Of a DNA stretch of 64,000 nt, positions 29,219 through 39,714 are shown piece by piece (the stretch's first letter is position 1; the number at the start of each line of letters is the position of its first letter). The notes under the pieces were generated by a model, which saw only the letters and a program-made list of their open reading frames with translations, searched no databases and was not told the origin of the DNA. The position numbers were made by a program, and so were the translations under genes. This DNA is from Mesostigma viride (lineage: Eukaryota > Streptophyta > Mesostigmatophyceae > Mesostigmatales > Mesostigmataceae), in NCBI GenBank assembly GCA_009746045.1, contig RPFO01001698.1, positions 57,381 to 121,380 on the forward strand, written 5' to 3'.

Positions 29219-30182
29219 AGTCCAGCCTTTGCCAGTTGGTGGCTGACCAGTGCTGTTGTCCCCAGGGGGGAGGGCAACAGGTAGCCTACCTGTCACCAAG
29301 CAGGTAGAAGGCTCAACAGGAGCAAGCTCTTCCTGTAAAGGATTAGCACAGTGGGATGCCTTTGGCCTCGGGCAGTTAGGCCATGACAGGGCAGGCCATG
29401 TTGAGAGTTCTTCCAGGTTGTTTGTATATATCTCTCTTGTTTAGTTTTCTTTAGCTGTGAATAAGTGACAACCTTGGATATTATGGTGTTGTAACCTGAC
29501 AGTTGGGCCTTGCTGGTGCAGGCTGGTCCACTGGGAACACTCAACATTGGTTTTGGTGGATATTCTATAATAAACCATAATCATGTTGTATGCCAATCTC
29601 TCTTGTTGTCTGTCATGTGACCAGGTTAAGTTTAACCTGGGGTTCTGGGGTAGGGTTCGATTCCCTAGTTGAGCCACAGCCTGGTATGTATGACTCCTGG
29701 GCTTTAACACCCAGTGATGACATGGGCTCCCCATCAAGCAGTGGCACAGTGGTGTTGAAGTGGTTTCCATTGGTGAACATTTGGATGGATGATGCCTGGA
29801 ACGCTCGGGGCGGGCGCCATGAAACGGGCGCCAGTGATAACTGGGAAGACCAGGAACTCACTGTAATACGTTTCCTGTAGTCAGGGCCTCTCATTCAGAT
29901 ATCCAGGATATGTTGCCTAAGGAATATTCAATATCCTCCTTTAAGCCCAAGCCAAGGTACAGTTGCAAAAGAAAGGGTTGGGGATGACCTGCAGGTCAAG
30001 TTAATGATCAGATGGCAGGGTTGAACCATAGATCCCTAAAAGAGGATACCATTAAGGTGGCAAAAGGGGTGCTCATGAGGCTTATTATAAGTCCAGGGTA
30101 ACCAGGTGTCCATTTCACAAGGCAGCAAGGAATGGGTTGGTCATGGTGTGAAGCTTGCAGCTCCAAAACAAGAAAGGGTTGG
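29219..30182 (+). other. Retroelement 3' non-coding region with polypurine tract
   Basis: Nearly 1 kb without convincing coding sequence. A purine-rich tract (AGAAAGGGTTGG, 30,171-30,182) abuts the 3' LTR and is the likely plus-strand primer. At about 29,840-29,870 a short segment resembles the last part of the LTR (TGGGAAGACCAGGAACTCAC), perhaps a relic of an older LTR. GGTTCGATTCC at 29,655 resembles a tRNA T-arm but no tRNA fold surrounds it. Confidence 0.55.
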
Positions 30183-30826
30183 AGTTAGCATATTGGTGAT
30201 GCAATATGCTAAGCATATCATACTTGAAGTGGCCTTTCCAACGCCGTGCTAAACGCCTCATTTGGACAAGGAACTTGAGAGTTATCAAGTCCCGAAGTAA
30301 TGCCGCCGGACGCTACAGCAGTACCAGGACTAAGGACACGTGAGGGACAGGGCACGTGGCAGTGTTGGGTGAACCATCACACGTTACGTGTCACAGGACC
30401 GACTGTCACTAGGAGGTACTGTGGTCAATATTGGTTGATGGTACCAAGAATGTCACAGGACTTCAGGACTGGCAGTCCTGCAGGCCTGGGATGGACGGGT
30501 ACTTGTCATGACGGATAAATCCAGAGCGTTACTGTCATTCATGGAAGGACAGACGTCCTGGATTGATGCAACCAAGGAAATTGACAGTGGCGGACCTGCC
30601 AAGGCGTGCAAGGCCTGGCAGCAATGGTGAGACCTAGAAAGGCTCGGACACAGCAGTGGCCAAGCGTCTTTTCCCAACACCGTCCGTGGGTACTGCCGCC
30701 TCAGGCTAGTGACCACAGGGTAGTGAGGCAACTGTGGTAAAGGTTAAAAGCCGCTGGTTGAAACCATGGCTCCATTCATCACATCTTGGGAAGACCAGAA
30801 ACTCACTGATCCGCGTTCATCTAAAT
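30183..30826 (+). repeat. 3' LTR
   Basis: Copy of 22,656-23,299 with no mismatch seen. It is followed directly by the TAGAG duplication and by the reading frame of the interrupted viral gene. Confidence 0.92.
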
Positions 30827-31823
30827 TAGAGAGTCGCCTGGATCTCGCGAAATACCTTCTTCTCCTCCTTGACGGACTTGAGGTCCTTCTCCTGATGGTC
30901 GTACGCGATGGTCTTGTACGATAGCTTGTGTTCCTTGCGAGCTCTTTCCACGTCCGCTTCGGTCAAAGTGATTTTGTTTTCATTCACAAACTTTTGTACT
31001 TCCAACAGCTTTTTACGCACGGAATCTTTCATAAAAGGAAATACGATGATCCTATCGTTTGCGCGGTCGGGTCTCCGCACGATGGCACGGGAAGATCGCG
31101 GGGGCACGACGAGCGCGCCGGATGTGGCGGCGACGGGCACGATCGCCCGGTTGTCGGCTTCCGCCTCCGCGGCCGCCGCGGCCTCCGCGGCCGCCTGCGC
31201 GTCCGGGTCGCCGCCGCCTCGTGCGTCGCGTAGTCCAAAGGGTACACGGGCTCTATCGTGTCGGGGTCGTAGTAACTCTGCAATCGCAACGGCGGTTCGG
31301 CACGCGGAAGAACCTCTCTGCCCTTCGAAGCGACCTTTTCCACCGCAATCACGAGGTCGGCGGCCGTGTATTGAGGCAGGTGATTGGTCTGGAGATCCGC
31401 GAGATGTTTCGACAGCCGCGTCCACAGCTCGCGGGGGTCCGCCGGCTCGCGTCCGGCGATCCGGGGACGGAAGCGCGTCTCGAGCCAATCGTGAGGCCGG
31501 ACCTCCCACGCACGGTCGGCGTTCTTCGTCTTCCAGGTCAGGGGGTTCAGGAGGGACTTTTTGAGATGATCAGGGTTGGAGTAATCGACCCCGTTCTCCC
31601 GGTCCTGTTTCCACCACTGGTAGTACTTGTACGCGGTCTTCCGATCGACCGCGAACATCTCCGCGACCTCGGACAGGGGCCGTTTCGGGTCGCTGGTCTT
31701 GGCGGAGTGCACGGCGATCGCGATCCTCTCTCGGAACGCCAGACTGTGCGCCTTCCCCTGCTTGAGTTTCGTCGGGACGAGACTCGGCGGGGCCGGCGTC
31801 TCCCGACGCGGCACGAGCGCCAT
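30827..31823 (-). pseudogene. 5' part of the split DDE transposase-like gene, one frameshift
   Basis: ATG 31823. Residues about 25-85 form a helix-turn-helix (SEVAEMFAVDRKTAYKYYQW) as in the DNA-binding end of Tc1/IS630 transposases. A Pro/Trp-rich middle follows. The frame breaks in GGCGGCGGCG near 31,225. The second frame runs on through KKLLEVQKFVNENKI to EIQATL at the retroelement junction, from where the frame resumes at 22,655 as YAEDCVFIDE. Including the far part the protein would be about 1,300 residues. Confidence 0.7.
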
Positions 31824-31847
31824 CCCTCTACCCTTCTACTTCGAAAA

Positions 31848-32258
31848 TCAATATCTCCTCCGCTGCGTGAGGTCGGGATGGGCGACGGCGAGAAACCGCG
31901 TCATGTCCGACTCGTTGGGCGCCTCGACGAGCGATTGGTACGTGTCGCGCGCGACGGCGCTCGGGACCGTCCCCTCGACGGTCCGGAAGTCCCTGCCCAC
32001 GGTGTAGTTGGCGTGCGGATTGCCGTCGTCCGCCGTCTTCTTCGCGAACCTGGCGTCGAAACAGAAGAACATGTGCGAGAGGACGATGATGATCAGGCCC
32101 AGCACCACGGCGCGCACCGACCACGTGACGGCGCCGCCGATCAGCATCACGTACAACCCGAACCGCTTGGCCGCGTCGCACCGGTCCGAAACGCTCGCGC
32201 CGGGCACGAACGGCCAAAAGTACATGGGGTCGTCGAACAAACGTTCGAATACCTGCAT
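31848..32258 (-). CDS. Two-span membrane protein, 136 aa
   Basis: Two membrane segments around residues 34-66 (GLYVMLIGGAVTWSV and AVVLGLIIIVLSHMFF). After them, ANYTVGRDFRT and a soluble tail. The NPHAN motif just after the second span recalls NPxxN motifs in small NCLDV virion membrane proteins, though I cannot confirm the family. TATAG lies 3 bases before the ATG. The gene sits 24 bases downstream of the transposase-like gene start region, on the same strand. Confidence 0.55.
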   Translation of the reverse strand: MQVFERLFDDPMYFWPFVPGASVSDRCDAAKRFGLYVMLIGGAVTWSVRAVVLGLIIIVLSHMFFCFDARFAKKTADDGNPHANYTVGRDFRTVEGTVPSAVARDTYQSLVEAPNESDMTRFLAVAHPDLTQRRRY

Positions 32259-32280
32259 CCTATATGTAGTTAGCTCGAAG

Positions 32281-32779
32281 TTAATTTTCTGTCAACAGCT
32301 TGTCGGACGACGTGATCTCTTTGACGCCGGAGATCACGTCCTCCAAGAGCTGGGACGCGGACCCTTCGCCGCTCTCGATCTTCTCGGCCAGCGTCATCGC
32401 CAGGACTCCGCCTGTCGCAGCACCTCGGGGGGATGTTCCGCACGCCCATGCCCAGCATGGTCAGAGTGGAGAGGTACTCCCAGATGGCTTCCTTGGTGGC
32501 CTCCGGCGCCTCCGCCCAGTGCTTTTGGATGTGGATGTCCTTCACGTACGGGATGGTGGCGACGGCGTCGGCGAAGAACGCGGGGTCCTTGTTCACGATC
32601 GAGAGGACGTGCGGCGTCATGGCGTCCATGAACGTGTCCAGAGGCAGCCTGGCGTTGCCCTTGCAGGCCAGGGAGAAGGCCGTGCGCACGCCGACGATCG
32701 ACTTCTCGTCGGGGAAGGCGAGCTCGAGCTCGCCCAGGAACATCGAGAGCATGTTGTTGAAGGCCTGGACCGCGGACAT
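32281..32779 (-). CDS. Helical hypothetical viral protein, one frameshift
   Basis: From ATG 32779: MSAVQAFNNMLSMFLGELEL, then TFMDAMTPHVLSIVNKDPAFF and IWEYLSTLTMLGMGVRNIP. The frame breaks in a CCCCCC run near 32,425. The following frame carries AMTLAEKIESGEGS and ends SSDKLLTEN at 32,281. One base joins them, giving about 166 residues. All-helical, acidic, unknown family; the neighbouring divergent gene at 32,861 has a similar build. Confidence 0.55.
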
Positions 32780-32860
32780 GGTTTCTATACACGTTACTAC
32801 CGCAAATAATTCCTCGCGTTCAAAACGAACGCGCGAATTTCAGCCGCTCCTACGAGAAAC

Positions 32861-33489
32861 ATGGAAGTCAAGGTGCGCATCGACAACAAGGTCCACACGT
32901 GGAAGTTCCCGAACTCGATGATCCAGAGCGTGGTGAGCAACCTGGGCGAGGACGCGGAGTCGTGTCGCCGGATCATCAAGAACATCGTGGTGCGCCTCGC
33001 CAGCATCCTCGAGTCGAAGCAGCTGCAGGGACCGTCACGGACGTGGAGGTGATCTGTCTCATGCACATCCGCACGCAGGAGGGGCTTCCGGAACCCATCA
33101 AGAAAGCCGTCACCGAGGTGCTGGACGGGTGGAAGGTGGCGGAGGAGAGCATTTCCCCCGAAGCCCGCCGCGGGCTGCGGATCGCGGAACGCATGATCCC
33201 GATCCTGCTGTCGTGTCAGAACCGCGAGGAGTTCGACAAGTACTTCACGCAGGTCATCTACCCGAACGTGGAGGAGAAACACGTGCAGGCGATCATCCGG
33301 TTCTTCAACGTGCTCGGGGACTGGTCGGCCAAGGACGAGCCGCCCGTGAAGGAGGACAGCCACTACATCGAGAAGTACGTCCTGCGGATCTTCAACAACC
33401 ACGTCGTGCCGTTCATGGCGGTCAAGAAGAAGGAAGTCATCGCCAAGCGTTTCCACACGGCGGCGGAAACGATGGCGGAATACATCTGA
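32861..33489 (+). CDS. Helical hypothetical viral protein, one frameshift
   Basis: ATG 32861 gives MEVKVRIDNKVHTWKFPNSM and a helical segment, then the frame breaks in CAGGGACC near 33,030. The second frame continues TDVEVICLMHIRTQEGL, GLRIAERMIPILLSCQ and ends AETMAEYI. About 209 residues in all. No known domain. It is divergent from the gene at 32,281-32,779 over an ~80-base promoter region that includes TATAC. Confidence 0.55.
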
Positions 33490-33539
33490 ACGAGTTCGTT
33501 CGCGGGGAGCGGTTAATTTCCCTCGAGTAGAGGGTAAAG

Positions 33540-34028
33540 ATGAGCGGAGCGCCCTTGGACCAAGCCTACACGTTCATGCCGTCGGGGGAGTCGATGTCGT
33601 CCTCGATGGCCCCGCAACCGTCTCATTCTCATTCGGAGGCGACCCCTGCGTTCCAGGTCTCCGACAGCACGGGACGCGAGCCCATCCACATCCCGGGGCC
33701 GCTGTCCATCCCGCCGCCGCACCAACAGCAACCGCACGCGCAACACCCGTCCATGATGCTGCCCCCGCAGCGAGCGAGACCCCCGCCCCCGGTCCAAGAG
33801 ATGCACGCGGCGGCGGCGGCGGCGGACAACCGCGCGAGACAGCAGCTGGCGCTCGAGAACCGCATGCGGCAGATCGCGGCGGAGGAGTCGAGAGGCAACG
33901 TGATCATGTACATGGTGGTCGGGGCGGGGCTGGCGTTCGTGCTCGGGTACCTGTACAACCAACGGTCGCGACTTACGGCGCCGGCGGCCTCCCCGGTCGT
34001 AGCGGGCCGTATAATATCTCAATCGTAA
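33540..34028 (+). CDS. C-terminally anchored Pro/Gln/His-rich protein, 162 aa
   Basis: Disordered first 95 residues (PPPHQQQPHAQHPSM, then an Ala tract), a short helix (RARQQLALENRMRQIAAEES) and one membrane span near residues 121-138 (VIMYMVVGAGLAFVLGYLY). This is a tail-anchor-like arrangement. Lies directly before the fibre gene in the same direction (12-base gap); may tether or organise surface fibres, which is inference from position. Confidence 0.5.
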   Translation: MSGAPLDQAYTFMPSGESMSSSMAPQPSHSHSEATPAFQVSDSTGREPIHIPGPLSIPPPHQQQPHAQHPSMMLPPQRARPPPPVQEMHAAAAAADNRARQQLALENRMRQIAAEESRGNVIMYMVVGAGLAFVLGYLYNQRSRLTAPAASPVVAGRIISQS

Positions 34029-34040
34029 AGATATACACAA

Positions 34041-37000
34041 ATGACGCGGACAGCTTCTCTCGGTTCGAGCCGGATCAAGCAAGTGATTGTCGACGAGATC
34101 CAATCGGACACGCTTTCGACATCCGCACTCAGCATCTCATCCTTCGGAAAAATCGATCTCGTTCCGAACATGATTAACGGGAACACTGCGGACGCAAAAA
34201 CCCCTCCCACAACGGGAACGGCCACGAACAACGTGGTCATTCACGGGCATTTGCACGTCATGGGACAGGTCAGCGCGGATAACGTAAGCGGCAACTCGTC
34301 GGGCATCGACAACATCACCTTGGACGCGGGAGGAGGAGTCGTCGTGACTCCCGACAACGACACCGTTCGCAACCTAATCGTCCAATCCGCCTCTCTCGAG
34401 ACGACGGGTGTGATGCCTACGACCTACGTCCGCGGGAACCATCAGTACTCCACGAGCGCGATCACCCTCATGGGGCGAGGGGGGAACATGTGGCTCACGG
34501 GAGACACGACGGTCGCGAACAGCAGCGTCGCCGTCGAGCAGGTGAAGTTTGAGGACTCGAAACTGTCGACCACAAATCCGACTTTGGTGTTGTCAGCCGC
34601 GTCGAGTGTGGCGGTCGAGAAAGATCTGGTGGTCACGAGCACGGACGGAAACGGCGGCAAGATATCGACGACGAACGGGAATCTCTTGTTGACCCCCGCA
34701 AACGGAGACGTTGTGGTGAACGGGAACCTCCGAGTCGACGGAACCATGGTCACCGTGAACAACACCGTGACCAACACCACGCTGGTGGACAAGACCGTCG
34801 TCCTCGCGACCCCCGCGAACCAAATGGTGTCATCTTGGACGTTCGACAACAATTCGTTCCAGAGCGCGACCAACAAGACGCTCGTGTTGACCAACGCTTC
34901 GGTGCTGAACAGCGCGTTGACACTGGGCACCTCGGGGACGCCAAAAGCAGAGTGCACCGATAGCGCGTTTCCAACGCTATCGTACGAACTGGCATTCGAT
35001 ATCAAAATCGCCGGTAATTTGCACGCCACCGATGATCGGATCATATTTTCTTACGGGACCCTGATTGGATACTTGAAAACGAATGGATCCATCATGGTCA
35101 AAAGTGGAACCGATACGGCCACAAGCGCTACGGGCGTGATCGTAGCGGGGACCAAGCACCGAGTCGTTGTGAGGAGGGCTCTGGTTCCGAACACCACTCC
35201 GGAGCCAAACGCCAACTTGAACTCCATTCTGACCGTTATGATCGACAACGTCTCCCGCATCAACATCACGGGCACCGGCGTCCCACTTCACGCCCTCACT
35301 TCCCCCGTCACGTTGACCCTCGGCGGTGACGCGGCGTATTCCGCCACCGTCACATTCGACGACGTGCGACTGGAAACGGTTACGTTGCCCACGAACGCGT
35401 ACTCCACCGGCGCCGGGATCCAGGTATCAGGGGACGGGCGGGTCAACAATCGGGGATGTGACAGATCCATCACGTGGAACCAACCGTCCCTGGGGTCTCA
35501 AGAAAGCGCCGAAACTTCGGGTTCGTATTGGCACATCCAAGGCGGACGGATCATGTTCTCGCGCGTCATTGACACACAGAAACGCAAGGCTCCTGGTTCG
35601 AATGTCTACCTCAAAGACCTCCCGTCTCGCGTGACCAACATCGAGCCGCACCTGTGGAAATTGGCCACATCCTCTGTGAATAGTGGAGTGTACACCACGG
35701 CCGATAATGGTACCCTGCTTAAGCCGTTGACGTACAGTAACAAGTACGACAACTGGCTTGGAGAATGGCTTTTTACGACGGGTCTGTCCAACACCGGATC
35801 GGGCGCGAACAAAACTGATTTTTACTCCGTCATGGAGTAGGAGCCACTCCAGTTCCGCCTGCAAATGGCGTTCTAGACGTATATTACTCGATTGCGAGCC
35901 CAAACCAACAAAACGGTCAGATGAAGGATCTCGACACAGACTCGAATAATAGTGGCTACGGAGCGTGGACGATCGAGACGCGCCAAAGGACCGTCGCGGC
36001 GAATAACAACGCGAGCGGGAGCGGGTTTAACATCTTCTTTGTTGGAACAGACCCCGATACCCCCAGCACAACACTTCGCATCGGAATTCAAATCTCTGAA
36101 ACGAACCTTTATATTGTGACGTCAAATGCCAATAACGAGGGCATCCTTCAAATCCCCTTCTTGGCACTCACAAACGGATCGAACCGAACCAATCCCACAG
36201 ACGGAAATTATCACAAGTACAGACTCGCACGTCTTGCTGTGACCTCGACTACAAGCACGCCCACTCCAGCCAATTACTTCAAATTTTGGTACGACGGTGC
36301 CGAAATCCCCTTGACCATCGGGACAAACGGAGTGGCGTTTACTACCGGCGGTAGTAACGTGTTGTACAACGTTCCAATCATCGCCGCCAATGCGATGGTT
36401 CGTCTAGGAAGAACGAGGAAGTCTGCTCATCTCCAGGCCACGCAAGTGGACTACATCCGATACGCGAATAGCGGCAATTCCGGCGTCAGCATATCTCCAC
36501 CAGTGCACGAAAGCGGAGGATACTTCAACACGAAGTTCGGATCCGTCGGTTATGACGAGTCGTTCTATTGGACATCCGGGATTGCAAGGACTGGCGTAAA
36601 TCTCCTCTTCACGGGCACCATTTCCCCAGTCTCGACAGCGCCGCTGTCTTGGGCGATCGGCGGCGCCTCGGGGGACCAAGGAAGCGCGATGACCGCTCCT
36701 TTTACCTGTGATGTCACCGGTTCCGTTCAAACGACTGTCGATATGGTCGAACTCGTCTCGTTCGGCAAGATCGGTACAGCCTCACAGTACGTGAGCGTAT
36801 GGGTATGGCGAGGTGGCCGCATATTGATGTTCAACGGGTCCTCATACACGGAAACACCTAATCCGGTCGTGTCCTCGTCCGAGTTCGTTTTGGGAATCCA
36901 CCTGCCGAGCTCGGGTCCGCCGCGGATGTTCCTCAACGGCGCGTTGGTCACCACGACCAACTGGAGAACAATCGCCGGCAATACGGAAACGGGCGCCAAC

Positions 37001-37426
37001 GGTATTGTGAGTATGCCGTCGACACCTACCGATCGGCTGTTTTATCTGGGCCCTCGAAACGAGTCCTCGTCGACGACGGCGTTTAACGTGCGGTACAAAA
37101 ACTGGCGTGTGATAGACACCAGTGTGGGGAGCATGACGGAGGCCCAGATCGGGGCCACCCAGCTGTACCGATACAAGGACGAGTACAACACCGAACCACT
37201 CGCAGTGACGTACGGTTTCGTCATCGACGACGACGAGTCGCTGCAAATCGTGAAGACGCGAGGATCGAGTTCATCCGAAACCATCATCGGCTACCCCGCG
37301 CCCGCATACGTCAGCTATCCGACGCCGACGATCAATTCCGACGGATCAAATGTGTCCAACAGAATGGGCAGCATCGACGACGAAACACAGGACATCATGA
37401 CGGAGTTTGTGTACAAAAATGTGTAG
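34041..37426 (+). CDS. Large fibre-like protein with LamG/ConA-like regions, one frameshift
   Basis: First frame ends at 35,840 and the second resumes at once with ATPVPPANGVLDVYYS, so one indel near 35,840 separates halves of a ~1,128-residue protein. The N-terminal third is rich in short beta repeats typical of viral fibres (VVVNGNLRVDGTMVTVNN). At least three regions look like LamG/ConA lectin folds: around residues 265-460 (MVSSWTFDNNSF ... VTFDDVRLETV), 640-810 (FKFWYDGAEIPLTIG) and 840-1040 (PPRMFLNGALVTT, DRLFYLGPR). Base composition is lower in GC than neighbours. It is a likely host-recognition or surface protein. GATATAC lies just before the ATG. Confidence 0.7.
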
Positions 37427-37476
37427 TGCGTTTCCGTGTTGACAAATTATTGTGTTGGTATGTCGTGAGAAGGCGA

Positions 37477-37892
37477 ATGCCCCCCAACTTTGCCGATCCC
37501 AAAGGCTTTCTTTATTTCAAGAACGTGCACACGGAATCGCTCGTCGCGACGAGCGACGACCGCACGCAGAGTTCGGCGATCCGGCTATTGACGGACGAGG
37601 ACGGGAAAACACTCTTGTTGCGAGACGGGCCCGGACTCGACCCGGCCACGAGCCCGGCGATCATATTCGACAACAACGGGGTCAGCATCCGGTCAGGGGG
37701 AACGTGATCAACGTAAGCACGACGGGGATCACGGGAGTCGGAGGTGGAGGGAACGCGGACAGCGCCTCGGTGGCGGTGATCACCGGGCCAAAAAATACGA
37801 AATATCGGTTCCAAGTAAATGACCGCGAAGAACTAGAAGTCGTTAAATTTGAAGACAATCAGCAAGTTAAGACGGTCATGCAACTTTTCTGA
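37477..37892 (+). CDS. Small fibre-associated beta protein, one frameshift
   Basis: ATG 37477 (MPPNFADPKGFLYFKNV). Beta-rich with LLTDEDGKTLLLRD and NNGVSIRSGG, then a frame break near 37,700. The other frame continues VINVSTTGITGVGGGG and ends KTVMQLF. About 138 residues. Its GVSIRSGGNVINVST-type repeats resemble those of the fibre gene directly upstream, so it may be a short fibre or its cap. Confidence 0.5.
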
Positions 37893-37914
37893 ATGGATAA
37901 TAATAAACACCGCG

Positions 37915-38145
37915 ATGTCCTCGACCAAACGAGAAGTCATCATGGACGAATTGAACGTGTCCAAGGGAATCAAGCTAGGCCAAGACAATTGCACTCTCTC
38001 GCGCGTGAACCCGTTCGATATAGGGAACATCCGCGTCGCGTCCAATAAGTTCGTCGACGGAATCTCCAACTGTCTCGTGTTCAGTTTCCGCCAGGACGAC
38101 GGGACCTACGACTTGCTCGGGCACATCTCCTCGAGCCAGGCGTGA
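37915..38145 (+). CDS. Hypothetical protein, 76 aa
   Basis: Begins MSSTKREVIMDELNVSKG; small beta-rich protein (NCLVFSFRQDDGTYDLLG). ATG 37915 follows an AT-rich AATAATAAAC stretch. Same direction as the fibre cluster, 22 bases after the preceding gene. Not recognised. Confidence 0.4.
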   Translation: MSSTKREVIMDELNVSKGIKLGQDNCTLSRVNPFDIGNIRVASNKFVDGISNCLVFSFRQDDGTYDLLGHISSSQA

Positions 38146-38169
38146 GAATTATGACTTGTTTACATAGAG

Positions 38170-38792
38170 ATGGCGTCCGCCGCGGTGGCCATCGTGTCGA
38201 TCCTCGTGTCCATCGCCCTGATGTTCGCATTGATCTACACGAACATTCGGAACGATCCCAAGTTCGCTGCGAAGATGCCCAAGTTCGTGGTCGATCTCGT
38301 GACCGAGTGGTCGGATCCGCGCACGGACGATCAGAAGAAAAAGGACGCGGAGACCAAGGAGGCGCAAGAGGCCTACTCGAAGGACGTCGACGCCGCGATC
38401 AAGAAGGCAGCGGGGGACAAGGTGGATCTCGTGAAGGGGTGGACGCGGGCCGTCGAGCACGCGCTGTCCGTTCGACTGACGGCCCTCCGATCGGCTCGCG
38501 ACAAACTGCCCCACGGCGAGGAGCGCAAGGCGGCCAACGAGGACGTCAACCAGTTCAAGGAGTTGTCCCAGTTCTGGAATACGTGTTCGAACGAGAGATG
38601 AAGGAAGACGCCTTCGCGGTACTGTCGGCCATGATCCCGATCGTGAAGGCGATCGGGGCTTCCGAATCCACCGTCGACTACATCGTCCGCAGTCCGCTCG
38701 AATGGGTCAAGAACGAGCGGCGGTACGCCGACAACGTCGCCAACTACGTCATCCACGTGTTCGCAAAGGAAACCGAGTTCGCAGTACGCTAG
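38170..38792 (+). CDS. N-terminally anchored helical protein, one frameshift
   Basis: The N-terminus MASAAVAIVSILVSIALMFALIY is split here only for length: residues 3-23 form one membrane span. A charged helical body follows (KKDAETKEAQEAYSKDVDA). The frame breaks near 38,575 and continues with EYVFEREMKEDAFAVLSAM to 38,792. About 207 residues. Likely a virion or ER-membrane protein facing the lumen or core; no family recognised. Confidence 0.5.
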
Positions 38793-38851
38793 TCGAGGCG
38801 CGTCCCCGTTCGTCCTATAATTTCGTGAGCCTACGCCCGAGAGAGAGTGAG

Positions 38852-39660
38852 ATGGCGAGACGCGCGATCCGCGAGTCGAAATATCTCATGATGCGCGCCC
38901 TCGCGTCGAACGCCGCCAGTCCGCGACGGCCCGTGCGACGCGGATCCGAATGGGCGACGGATTTTGTCATCGCCCGAAGGGACGCGGAGACGAGCCAGGT
39001 GCGAAAGGAGACGTTGCAAGGGCTCGCGGACGTCGGGTACAAACTCGTGAAAAACGCGATTTCGTTGGACCTGGTCCGCTCCCTTCTGGACTCCGCCGAC
39101 CGGTTCGCGACAAGAAGGTCGGGATCTTTCAGCGGAAGTCGCGCGACGGCGCGTCCTCGGCCGGAGACCACAAGCGACACCAATACGAGATATCGCACGA
39201 GGTGTCCACTGGAGAGTTTGACATCTGGAGGACGTGCCATTCCCTCGTGACGACCTTTTTCTCGTCCAAGTACCTCGTGGTGAACCCGTGCTTTCTGTAC
39301 TCGGACGCCGGGTGCGCGCAACAGAGCGCCCACCGCGATTTCTTGTCGGACATCCACCGGTGGAGGTGCGATTTCCCCATCTCCGCACTCGTGGCGCTCG
39401 AGGACGACACGCGATTCGTGGCGTACGAGTCGAGTTGTCGCGGAAACGGGATCAACGAGACGGCGGACGATCTGGAAGGAGACGTGACGCCGCGCGAGAT
39501 CGTTTTGTCGCCGGGGAACATGCTGATGTGGCACGGGAACCTGGTGCACGCCGGCGGCGCGTACCCGCTCCTCCCGAACCGGCGCCTGTTCTTCTCCGCC
39601 GTCGCGGTGGACGACGGGCTCTCCATCCCCATGGATTATACCTTTCACGTGACGGTGTAA
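38852..39660 (+). CDS. Fe(II)/2-oxoglutarate-dependent oxygenase-like protein, one frameshift
   Basis: Starts MARRAIRESKYLMMRAL. The frame breaks near 39,110, where the next begins KKVGIFQRKSRDGASS. The second part holds the iron site: His and Asp in SAHRDFLSD, distal His in MLMWHGNLVHAGG, and an Arg in NRRLFFSAV that could bind 2-oxoglutarate. This fits the double-stranded beta-helix of phytanoyl- or prolyl-hydroxylase-like enzymes. Length ~269 residues. Viral members are thought to hydroxylate proteins or nucleic acid; substrate unknown here. Confidence 0.65.
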
Positions 39661-39714
39661 AAATCGAGCCAAAGTGCGGCGCTGAAAATGGAAAACCGGA
39701 GACTTACTATAGAC

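Larger units (their letters stand above)
22656..30826 (+). mobile_element. Complete LTR retrotransposon (Copia-like) inserted in viral DNA
   Basis: About 8.2 kb bounded by two ~644-base LTRs and a TAGAG duplication. On the plus strand it encodes an N-terminal ORF, a gag with CCHC knuckle, integrase, aspartic protease, reverse transcriptase and RNase H. Its base composition and codon use (many A/T-ending codons) differ from the surrounding GC-rich viral genes, as expected for a host-derived element. I found no mismatch between the two LTRs, so insertion is recent. Several single-base frame breaks in gag resemble those in neighbouring viral genes and may be sequencing errors. It interrupts the DDE transposase-like gene just before its first catalytic Asp. 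Confidence 0.93.

Noticed and set aside
29640-29700. tRNA-like T-arm GGTTCGATTCC
   Set aside because: No acceptor stem, anticodon arm or A box could be placed around it.
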